Origin: Clostridium sp. D53t1_180928_C8
GTDB taxonomy: Bacteria; Bacillota; Clostridia; Clostridiales; Clostridiaceae
Length of the DNA stretch: 32,461 nucleotides
NCBI RefSeq assembly: GCF_015667795.1
Contig: NZ_JADPEL010000037.1
Span: 1-32,461 of the forward strand
Direction of reading: 5' to 3'
Made by a program: the position numbers and the translations under genes. Each line of letters begins with the position of its first letter. Positions within the stretch are counted from its first letter, which is position 1. The notes beneath the pieces are model-generated. The model searched no databases. It was not told the origin of the DNA and worked only from the letters and a program-made list of their open reading frames with translations. This document shows positions 26,131 to 32,461 of the stretch, one piece after another.

Positions 26131-26205
26131 TTGGTGCAGTTTCCTGATAGTACATAAAAACTTATTCTTGGTACAACTTACTATCAGTTAATATAACTGC
26201 ACCAA
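26131..26205. repeat. Long imperfect palindrome (about 75 bp)
   Basis: Outer arms TTGGTGCAGTT (26131-26141) and AACTGCACCAA (26195-26205) are perfect 11-bp complements; inner arms CTGATAGTA (26144-26152) and TACTATCAG (26179-26187) add 9 bp. Small asymmetric internal loops separate them and about 26 nt form the end loop. It lies between the HAD gene stop and the methyltransferase start on the minus strand. It could be a small MITE-like element, an attenuator or an RNA structure; the T-rich stretch after it on the minus strand is weak for a terminator. Confidence 0.7.
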
Positions 26206-26257
26206 GTAATTAATTTCTTCTCTTTTCATTTTTATATTTCACCTACTTTTAATTCCT

Positions 26258-26291
26258 ATTTATGTAATTATTATACACCACATTTTGTAAT
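26258..26291. repeat. Dispersed repeat, copy 3 (diverged)
   Basis: ATTTATGTAATTATTATACA and the following CCACATTTTGTAA resemble the first 34 bp of copies 1 and 2. Here the repeat covers the last codons of the HAD gene and its stop (coding KCGV-stop on the minus strand) and lacks the terminator part. Confidence 0.55.
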
Positions 26292-27020
26292 TTTAGAATA
26301 AAAAATAAGTTTATTTAATACACTATTTAATTCATCTGTAGTTTGAACAAAATAATCAGGCTGCTTTGTCCATTTATTATATGTATCTAAATTCAAACTA
26401 AAAAAATCAACAGTTATACATATAACATTTATATCTTCTTCATTTAATGCAACTTGTGCATTTTTACCAAATACTATATCTTCACTATGATCTCCTATAT
26501 AAATAAATGTTCCTTTTTCATTATTTAGCTTTAGTTGTTCTATACATTTAATAAAACCTGCAGGGTCTGGCTTCTGTTCACTACCTAATATGTCATCATA
26601 TCCAATAACTGCATCAAAACAATTATCTACTCCATAATATTTTAATGTTTCCCTTATATTTTCGTTGCTATTTTGTGAGCAAATTCCCATTTTTATATGC
26701 TTTATATTTTTAAGTAGCTCTACCATACCTTCAAAAATAGAAGGTATTGTCTTATTTTTTAGTTGTTCCGGCGTCCAAAGTTCACCAGCTTCATCTAGTT
26801 CTTCTTCTTTTAAACCATAACACTTTAAATATAACTCACGCCAATTTTTATACATATGATTAGCTTCTTGATAATTTTCATAAGTTTGTAATGCATAAGG
26901 TAAATGTTTTTCTATATCTTTATCAAAATGCTTTAATACTTCAATTGTTACTTTAATATTCTTTTTTGCACTATTTATAATAGTCCCATCATAATCCCAT
27001 ATAATTCCACAAATATTCAT
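26271..27020 (-). CDS. HAD-superfamily hydrolase
   Basis: A 249-residue haloacid dehalogenase-like phosphatase with a helical cap (about 18-95). Motif I is WDYDGT (nucleophile Asp9, acid/base Asp11), motif II CSQN (Ser115), motif III lysine in EQKPDP (Lys150) and motif IV GDHSED (Asp177, Asp181). It resembles phosphoglycolate phosphatase/beta-phosphoglucomutase-type enzymes; the substrate is not predictable. Its last codons overlap repeat copy 3, so its C-terminus may have been altered. TAGGAGAAAT is the ribosome site. Confidence 0.88.
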   Translation of the reverse strand: MNICGIIWDYDGTIINSAKKNIKVTIEVLKHFDKDIEKHLPYALQTYENYQEANHMYKNWRELYLKCYGLKEEELDEAGELWTPEQLKNKTIPSIFEGMVELLKNIKHIKMGICSQNSNENIRETLKYYGVDNCFDAVIGYDDILGSEQKPDPAGFIKCIEQLKLNNEKGTFIYIGDHSEDIVFGKNAQVALNEEDINVICITVDFFSLNLDTYNKWTKQPDYFVQTTDELNSVLNKLIFYSKITKCGV

Positions 27021-27176
27021 ATTAATATATTTCTCCTATTATTTAATCAATAAAATTTTCTTAATAAAATTACTACTTTATCCTATAATCATTAATTAAT
27101 TGAATGGTACTTTTCCCTTCTCCATTAGACTCATATATAACCAACCATTTCACCTTCATTAATACAAAATGATACA

Positions 27177-27500
27177 TTATTTAACTTCTTCATATTCACT
27201 CCAAGGAAAGTTTCCATTATAAATAATCATTCCCCAGACTGCTACTATACAAATTAATATACATTGACTTACACTATCATTTTCAGTAAAATTCGTTATA
27301 AAATTTATAATATCATGTCCATAAAATACAAGTAAAAATAATAGCAATGATGCAATAATTGAATTTATTTTATTAGTTTTCTTAGTTATTTTTATTTCTA
27401 TATTGCATATATTACATTTTAATTTATTAGCTTTTCCTCTAAAAATATTTTCTATAACTCTATATTTCAACTTTACTTTACATTTTGGACAAACACTCAT
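27177..27500 (-). CDS. Small zinc-ribbon membrane protein
   Basis: A 107-residue protein: an N-terminal CPKC (Cys4, Cys7) and CNIC (Cys29, Cys32) separated by 21 residues, probably a zinc ribbon, then two membrane segments (about 46-62 and 79-96). The cysteine spacing resembles the TIGR04104 cxxc_20_cxxc small membrane proteins. GAGGTGGGAT is the ribosome site. Role unknown. Confidence 0.75.
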   Translation of the reverse strand: MSVCPKCKVKLKYRVIENIFRGKANKLKCNICNIEIKITKKTNKINSIIASLLLFLLVFYGHDIINFITNFTENDSVSQCILICIVAVWGMIIYNGNFPWSEYEEVK

Positions 27501-27650
27501 ATCCCACCTCTTCTATATCTCTAAATCACATCTTCTCACTAACTAAATACTTATTCTTATTTAATAAGCAAAATTCATTTTACTTATTATACCATATATT
27601 TAATATGATTCCTTATATTAATTCATTAAATAACAATATATCTTAAAATA

Positions 27651-27681
27651 GCAAAAGGTGCTTCAACAATTGAAACACCCT
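27651..27681 (-). terminator. Terminator after the permease remnant
   Basis: On the minus strand GGTGTTTCAA pairs with TTGAAGCACC (plus arms 27670-27679 and 27657-27666, one wobble) and is followed by TTTT. It may end the sigma/anti-sigma transcript now that the remnant is non-functional. Confidence 0.8.
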
Positions 27682-27722
27682 ACTTATTTAAATAATCATT
27701 AAAAGAATTATTTGCATCTAAT

Positions 27723-28150
27723 TTATATTTTATTAATTTCATTTCCGATATCTATACTTTTATCTTTTTTACTTACTTTTATTATAACATTCATCACACT
27801 TACTATTAAAATCATATAAATACCTACTGATAAATATTTAGGTATATATATTACAAAAATAATTCATTTAATAAAATAAACATTATTAATGCACATACTA
27901 TAAATAAAGTTGGTACCTGGCTTCCTATGGCTGCTATATACGAATTTACTTTGCTAGATATAAACATACTTATAAATGCAGTTATTATCCCTATAACATA
28001 TACTCCTACAACTGTTAGTACTATATATTGAATAAAAGTTATATTAATCCAGAAGTCATAATTAAATATATTTGAATCATTTTAATTATTCTCTTTCCTA
28101 TCAACTCTATAATTATCACTTTCAGAAAGATAAGAACCATTAACTACACA
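27723..28150 (-). pseudogene. Membrane permease remnant (ABC-2-like), nonsense and frameshift
   Basis: The minus strand reads NGSYLSESDNYRVDRKENN, then TAA (about 28082-28084), then in the same frame NDSNIFNYDFWINITF and three hydrophobic segments including YIVLTVVGVYVIGIITAF and AIGSQVPTLFIVCALIMF. The frame ends at TAA 27851-27853, but one missing T in the T run there (plus A run 27855-27859) would continue it as FVIYIPKYLSVGIYMILIV to TAA 27723. It resembles the C-terminal half of clostridial ABC-2-type permeases. It follows the anti-sigma gene with no ribosome site; the N-terminal part and ATPase are absent. Confidence 0.75.
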
Positions 28151-28171
28151 GACTGAACTATTTTACTTTTA

Positions 28172-29659
28172 TTATTTTACATCTACTTCAAATATATCAC
28201 TACCATATACATTCATTTCATTACTATGATCATAATAAACTACTTCATAATCATCTCCAGTTAACTCACCATCATATTCAACAACTAACTCTTCACTTTC
28301 TTTTAAATATCTTGTTGTATTTAATTCCATACTATTAAAATTATCAACTGTTTTTATTTCTTCACCACTACTCTTATCTCTAATTAACTCTGGCACTGCA
28401 AATATATTATAATTTGACTTTATATATAACTTGGTTTTACCTTCACTAACTTCAACCTTTGTAATATTTCCATATTCATTATTTAAAATGGTAATTAAAT
28501 TTGTTTCTCCTTCTAAATTAAGATCTACAGTTAATTTAAAAATATCATTATATCCACCTTCTACTGATTCAGTAGTAGCAATCTTAATATCTCCTATTTC
28601 TATAACCTTATTATCACCACTTTCCCTTACATTTACCTCACTAACTTCCTTATACTTATATGGAATAAACGTAATAGATTTTGTACCTTCATATAACTCC
28701 TTAAATTTACTAGTAAAATAATTGATAAATTTATTATTCTTTAAAGCAGTTCCAAATCCACTACCACTTTTAGGTTCAATATATCTACCTTCATTATCAA
28801 AAGCAATAAAATCTATATTTGAAAATTCACTTCCATAATAAGTTCCTTGAATAGCTGTGTTAATTGGAGTTGTTATTACCTTATTTATATTTACTCCATC
28901 ATTAATATTTGCAAGTTTGATATCTTGTTCATACTCCTTAACCTTGCCATTAACTGCTTCATTAGTAACAGGGATGTCAAAACTCCAATTTCCTCTTACA
29001 TAACCATCATCTAATATTCCTTCAATATTACTAAATTCTAAAGAAAATAAAAATTCATCTGGTATTTCTACATAGCCTCCATAAAAACTCTCCTCTTGAA
29101 CCTCTTTAGGAATTTCTTTTCTTCCATCCATATCATAAGTTATATGTCCCACATAAGCTTTATTATCTTCTAAAAACTCTCCACTACTACTTGAAGAAAA
29201 TGATATTTTCTTTCCATTAACTTTCAAATTAGTGTCTATAAAGTGTGGCATATTACTAATTCCACTTTCACTTTCTACTGTATAAAAGACTGCTAAATCT
29301 AACCCATCATAAACAACCTTATTTATAGTAACCTTTACCCCTTTACTTTCCTTAGTAATATTTAAGTCTGATGCATATTCATCATAATTTTCATATCTAC
29401 TTGAATTAAAATAATCAACTATATTATTTAGTAATGGTACCTTATCTGCATAAGTTGGTAATGTTACTGTAAAAATAGTTATTCCTAAAAAACAAGCAGC
29501 CGTTATTCCTGCTAATCTTTTATACTTATATCTCCTTCTATTCATACCAATTTTTATCCCTTTATCAAAAGCATCATTAGCATATTGTGGTATATATCTA
29601 TTTTCTTGCTTTAACTTTTCTTTAATTTTTTCGTCAAAAAAATCATTATTATTATCCAT
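28172..29659 (-). CDS. Anti-sigma factor, DUF4179 family
   Basis: A 495-residue protein with a cytoplasmic N-terminus (about 1-46, predicted to hold the sigma factor), one membrane segment (about 48-68, LAGITAACFLGITIFTVTL) and a large extracellular beta-rich region; the first part (TYADKVPLLNNIVDYF...) is typical of DUF4179. It starts 5 nt after the sigma gene, with GGGAGATATAAAT as ribosome site, so the two are co-translated. By analogy with such pairs it keeps the sigma factor inactive until an envelope signal is sensed. Confidence 0.88.
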   Translation of the reverse strand: MDNNNDFFDEKIKEKLKQENRYIPQYANDAFDKGIKIGMNRRRYKYKRLAGITAACFLGITIFTVTLPTYADKVPLLNNIVDYFNSSRYENYDEYASDLNITKESKGVKVTINKVVYDGLDLAVFYTVESESGISNMPHFIDTNLKVNGKKISFSSSSSGEFLEDNKAYVGHITYDMDGRKEIPKEVQEESFYGGYVEIPDEFLFSLEFSNIEGILDDGYVRGNWSFDIPVTNEAVNGKVKEYEQDIKLANINDGVNINKVITTPINTAIQGTYYGSEFSNIDFIAFDNEGRYIEPKSGSGFGTALKNNKFINYFTSKFKELYEGTKSITFIPYKYKEVSEVNVRESGDNKVIEIGDIKIATTESVEGGYNDIFKLTVDLNLEGETNLITILNNEYGNITKVEVSEGKTKLYIKSNYNIFAVPELIRDKSSGEEIKTVDNFNSMELNTTRYLKESEELVVEYDGELTGDDYEVVYYDHSNEMNVYGSDIFEVDVK

Positions 29660-29664
29660 ATTAT

Positions 29665-30192
29665 TTATATCTCCCTCATTATCTCTCTTAATTTTTCCCT
29701 AGCTCTAGAAAGTCTTGACCTTACAGTTCCTTCTGGTATTTTTAAAACAGCTGCAATATCCTTAATAGACATATCTTCAAAATAAAATAATATCGTTGTA
29801 ATTCTTAACTCTTCATTTAGTTCATTTATTGCATTAATTAAATCTATATTTTCATAAGTATCATTATATTTTTCTTCATTACTATCTTTATTAATATTTT
29901 CGATCTTTTTATTTCTTCTAATAATTTCATTACACTCATTGATTAAAATTCTTATAAGCCAAGTTTTAAAAAATTCATCTTTCCTTAAAGTATTAATCTT
30001 TTCATATGCCTTAATTACAGTATTTTGAATAGCATCTTCTATATCATGTTCGCTTTTTAAAATACCTCTAGCAACTCTATAAACATTTAATCTATTTTCA
30101 TTAATCAAAGCTAAAAAAGCATCATTATCACCACTTTTTGCTTTAGCTACAGTTGATTTCTTTTTATAATTTAAAAATGATATTAGCTCCAT
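29665..30192 (-). CDS. ECF-type RNA polymerase sigma factor
   Basis: A 175-residue two-domain sigma-70 factor. Region 2 spans about 25-95 (ARGILKSEHDIEDAIQNTVI and YEKINTLRKDEFFKTWLIRI), and region 4 about 120-175 (LFYFEDMSIKDIAAVLKIPE then GTVRSRLSRAREKLREIM). GGGGGAGGAAG precedes the ATG. It lies upstream of its anti-sigma factor. ECF genes often control their own promoter: a TGAAC (plus 30260-30264) lies about 70 bp upstream on the minus strand, but no clear matching -10 is certain. Confidence 0.93.
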   Translation of the reverse strand: MELISFLNYKKKSTVAKAKSGDNDAFLALINENRLNVYRVARGILKSEHDIEDAIQNTVIKAYEKINTLRKDEFFKTWLIRILINECNEIIRRNKKIENINKDSNEEKYNDTYENIDLINAINELNEELRITTILFYFEDMSIKDIAAVLKIPEGTVRSRLSRAREKLREIMREI

Positions 30193-30259
30193 CTTCCTCC
30201 CCCTATTTACTTTACTTAGCTAAGTATTACATATATTAGATGGATATCCCAATAGATAT

Positions 30260-30264
30260 GTTCA
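30260..30264 (-). promoter_or_regulatory. Possible ECF -35 element (TGAAC)
   Basis: TGAAC on the minus strand about 70 bp before the sigma start is the kind of -35 used by many ECF factors. The -10 side (around plus 30235-30243) is ambiguous. Low-confidence autoregulation hint. Confidence 0.3.
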
Positions 30265-30284
30265 ATATAATTTTATTTTTTATA

Positions 30285-30320
30285 AAATTATAGAGCAGTT
30301 CATAATGAACTGCTCTCTTT
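30285..30320. terminator. Terminator between the GNAT and sigma genes
   Basis: Perfect 11-bp stem AGAGCAGTTCA (30292-30302) and TGAACTGCTCT (30306-30316) with a 3-nt loop. The minus-strand T tract is interrupted (TATAATTTT), so termination of the GNAT gene is likely but not certain. Confidence 0.75.
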
Positions 30321-30377
30321 AAATACATATTTTATTACTATAATCTTCAGATGAATATGATTTTATTATATTTATTC

Positions 30378-30812
30378 TCATATCCACTTTGATTTTAGAA
30401 TTAAATTCCCAGCATTTTTATAATCTAATTTTCCATAGAAGTTATTATGTATATCATCATTAACAGCTTGTAATTGTATCATTGATGCTCCTACTTCTTT
30501 AACTCTTTTTTCTATCTCTAACATAAACATCTTACCATATCCTTGATTTTGATACTTATAATCAATTACAATTTCAACCAAATCATATGCTTTTAAATCA
30601 TCATATTGTTCTAAATACCCCATTGCAAATCCTAAAATAATATCATTATCTTCTAAAATGAAACAATACGAATCTTCTCTACTCCACACTTGATGAATAC
30701 GCTTATAAGTTGTTTCTATTGTCCATATACTATCCTCTTGATTATTATAATAATCAATATATAGCGGAATAAACTTTTGTATATCTGATTCTTTCATAAT
30801 ACTATATTTCAC
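30378..30812 (-). CDS. GNAT-family N-acetyltransferase
   Basis: A 144-residue GNAT protein. The acetyl-CoA-binding motif A is visible as VEIVIDYKYQNQGYGKMF (79-96; Q-x-x-G-x-G form), followed by motif B with LQAVNDDIHNNFYGKLDYKN. Complete in length. AAGAGGTGAAAT is the ribosome site. Substrate unknown. Confidence 0.88.
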   Translation of the reverse strand: MKYSIMKESDIQKFIPLYIDYYNNQEDSIWTIETTYKRIHQVWSREDSYCFILEDNDIILGFAMGYLEQYDDLKAYDLVEIVIDYKYQNQGYGKMFMLEIEKRVKEVGASMIQLQAVNDDIHNNFYGKLDYKNAGNLILKSKWI

Positions 30813-30856
30813 CTCTTGCCCCCTATAAATTAGAATTTAACTTACTATATATAATT

Positions 30857-31330
30857 TTAAAATTGAATATCTCTAAAATATAAATATAGTTTTTCTGTAG
30901 CATCTTTATCGAAAGGATTTTCTTTTAAACTTTTAATTATTGGAATAAGTGTGCTGAAATTATGTGTTTCTAATAAATTCTTAATCCTTGTATTATTACT
31001 TATCATATTATTTAAATTCCATAAAGCTGTATATAGCGATTCATTTTCCTCATAATATGATGTTTGTATATATACCGATGTGGCTTGTCCTGTGGCTGAA
31101 GATAATATAGCTGTACCTAATATTTTTTCATCAACAGAGTCCTTAACTTTAGCTTCTTCAATAGTTTCTATACCATGACAAATTAACTCTAATTGAATCC
31201 CAAACTCATTGTCGCTAGTTCTTGTAATTGTTTTGTAACTTCTTATTTTGCTAAACTGAAATATATTCAATAATACTAAAAAAAGTATAAATATTATTAA
31301 CATATATTTTTTACTTTTACTGTTAATCAT
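30857..31330 (-). CDS. Hypothetical protein with N-terminal membrane anchor
   Basis: A 157-residue protein with a single hydrophobic segment at about 9-26, probably an anchor, since no signal-peptidase site is obvious. The outside part (about 28-157) is mostly helical and has two Thr/Ser-rich stretches (SSATGQATSVYIQTS). TTGGAGGTAAA is a strong ribosome site. No family recognised. Confidence 0.7.
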   Translation of the reverse strand: MINSKSKKYMLIIFILFLVLLNIFQFSKIRSYKTITRTSDNEFGIQLELICHGIETIEEAKVKDSVDEKILGTAILSSATGQATSVYIQTSYYEENESLYTALWNLNNMISNNTRIKNLLETHNFSTLIPIIKSLKENPFDKDATEKLYLYFRDIQF

Positions 31331-31351
31331 TTTACCTCCAATATATCTACT

Positions 31352-31378
31352 AAAAAATATTAGTTAGTCTAATATTTT
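31352..31378 (-). terminator. AT-rich hairpin downstream of the DUF4362 remnant
   Basis: AAAATATTAG (31354-31363) and CTAATATTTT (31369-31378) form a perfect 10-bp stem with a 5-nt loop. On the minus strand it is followed by TTTT, so it may terminate the DUF4362 transcript, though the stem is weak in GC. Confidence 0.55.
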
Positions 31379-31450
31379 ATTTAAAACCTAACATGGAATA
31401 ATATTTAAAATCATCCTCAGAATATAACTTTTAAATCAATTAATAACTGA

Positions 31451-31912
31451 TTACTTAACTATACTACTTTTATTAAAACTAATTAGTGGTGCACAGCCAT
31501 CACCTTTATTACTTACTGAACAAATTCCATACCATAAAACATCTGGATAATCTCTTATTATGACTTTATCAAAATAAAAAGGTTCAGATGGTATAAAGGC
31601 ATTAGGATTTGAGTACGTATCATATTCGATATACTTTATTTTTTTACCATTATACTCTAAGTCATATAACTTATTAATCCATGTACGGCCATCATTATGT
31701 ATATACTCAACAATACGGACTTTATCTACATTTTTATCCTCAACATTTTTCATAAATTCATCAAGTTTGTTGATGTTATAAATTTCTGTATTATTATGTG
31801 TTTTGCTCGATACCAAATCAGAATCAATTTCTACAATATCTCCATTACTTATTGCTTTTTCAGAATTTAAGGATTTATTAGATAAAACACCATCATATGT
31901 ATTTTTTTCATC
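31451..31912 (-). pseudogene. DUF4362-like protein lacking its signal sequence
   Basis: The frame from 31912 reads DEKNTYDGVLSNKSLNSEKA, then GDIVEID and the DUF4362-like core (LDEFMKNVEDKNVDKVRIV, GKKIKYIEYDTYSN) to the stop at 31451. A TAA (31913-31915) stands directly before it, and there is no ATG in frame before the core: translation would have to start at the internal TTG 31816. Members of this family are normally lipoproteins with an N-terminal signal peptide. The out-of-frame ATG at 31909-31911, followed by a run of seven As, would enter this frame if the run were eight. I infer loss of the 5' end. Confidence 0.65.
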
Positions 31913-31935
31913 TTAAGTCTGTTATTTTTCAGAAC

Positions 31936-32394
31936 TTAAATATTAATAAATCTTAATTCTTTTTCAGCTTCTAATTTAGATTTATAAAATATAACTTCAT
32001 TGTAGGGTTTAAGATTATTTTTCCAATTGGTAGTTGTTTCCAAAGACTCTTTCCCGCTAGTTGCAATTAGAAAACACTCTCTATTTTTATTTATATAGCA
32101 TATTGGTAAATCACTTTGTAAATCTGTCATTGAACCCACAGTTCCAATTAAACCACCTTCCCTATCAGTTGCAAAAACATCTACTTGAGGAACTGTATAA
32201 AATGATACTTTAGGAATATTATCATCAAAAATAAAATGTATATCATACTCATCAGCATATTGTTGGTAAGTTTCATTTTTATCATTTGAATTCATATGAT
32301 AAACAGTAGTACCTGATTTAATTACTTCCGTATCTTCTATAAATATAGCTAGACAATTCTCTCTTTTTGTTACATCTAAATATACCTTATTCAT
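31936..32394 (-). CDS. Hypothetical protein, 152 aa
   Basis: A soluble 152-residue protein with no signal peptide or membrane segment and mixed alpha/beta appearance (FIFDDNIPKVSFYTVPQVDVF; YINKNRECFLIATSG). I do not recognise it. ATTACTCCTCC upstream gives GGAGGAGTAAT, and a second GGAGGAAAA lies directly before the ATG. It ends about 20 nt before the DUF4362 remnant. Confidence 0.7.
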   Translation of the reverse strand: MNKVYLDVTKRENCLAIFIEDTEVIKSGTTVYHMNSNDKNETYQQYADEYDIHFIFDDNIPKVSFYTVPQVDVFATDREGGLIGTVGSMTDLQSDLPICYINKNRECFLIATSGKESLETTTNWKNNLKPYNEVIFYKSKLEAEKELRFINI

Positions 32395-32461
32395 TTTTCC
32401 TCCATTACTCCTCCTATAAACATACTTACCGTAGTAACTTATATAATAAATATTAATAATT

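Larger units (their letters stand above)
27501..28171. other. Gap containing a permease remnant
   Basis: About 670 bp without an intact gene. It contains a broken permease tail (27723-28150) and a terminator (27651-27681); from 27501 to 27650 there is only AT-rich sequence. Confidence 0.65.

Noticed and set aside
26111-26270. Insertion sequence at the palindrome
   Set aside because: The element is only about 75 bp, there is no transposase frame and no clear target duplication at its borders.
32380-32412. Tiny upstream reading frame (Met-Glu-Glu-Lys-stop) before the 152-aa gene
   Set aside because: It arises from overlap of two GGAGG motifs with an ATG; too short and unsupported to call a leader peptide.

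Overview
The window looks like chromosomal DNA of a low-GC Firmicute, most likely Clostridium sensu stricto (cluster I). This rests on the very AT-rich sequence, strong GGAGG-type ribosome binding sites, short intergenic gaps with classical hairpin/T-run terminators, the acetylated (DapH/PatA-type) diaminopimelate pathway, DUF4364 and TSCPD proteins, a PdaB-like sporulation deacetylase and an intracellular sialidase. The species cannot be fixed from this sequence alone. No tRNA, rRNA, CRISPR array, transposase or phage gene was seen.

Positions 1-17,400 are a dense, ordinary metabolic region. A near-consensus sigma-A promoter and a complete lysine (L-box) riboswitch with its terminator precede asd-dapA-dapB. 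A convergent gene encodes a cytoplasmic sialidase. A 54-codon gene with an excellent Shine-Dalgarno lies in the next gap. The oppBCDF-oppA oligopeptide permease operon follows on the minus strand, with a good promoter and a cre-like box upstream. Beyond it patA and dapH diverge and supply the next steps of the acetylated DAP/lysine route, so DAP genes flank the peptide importer on both sides. Then come a two-OB-fold SSB-like protein, a PdaB-like polysaccharide deacetylase, a DUF4364 winged-helix protein, a YncE-like beta-propeller, a TSCPD protein and deoD.

Positions 17,400-24,400 hold folC and a complete BceRSAB-like peptide-antibiotic sensing and detoxification module: response regulator, intramembrane-sensing kinase, ATPase and FtsX-type permease with a large extracellular loop. 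A sequence matching the BceR box TNACA-N4-TGTAA sits just upstream of the ATPase gene. A lysine-rich 256-residue protein of unknown function precedes the regulator.

Positions 24,400-32,461 are an accessory, decaying region transcribed almost entirely from the minus strand. Intact genes encode a small membrane protein, a HAD hydrolase, a CxxC/CxxC membrane protein, an ECF sigma factor with its DUF4179 anti-sigma factor, a GNAT acetyltransferase and two unrecognised proteins. Between them lie four broken genes: a C-terminal fragment with two in-frame TGA codons where tryptophan is expected, a methyltransferase with one in-frame TAA, the tail of a membrane (ABC-2-like) permease with a nonsense codon and a one-base frameshift, and a DUF4362 gene without its signal sequence. 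A degenerate repeat of about 34-49 bp occurs three times (18,889; 24,854; 26,258), twice fused to a terminator hairpin, and a long imperfect palindrome sits at 26,131-26,205. The repeats, palindrome and gene remnants are the least explained part of the window.
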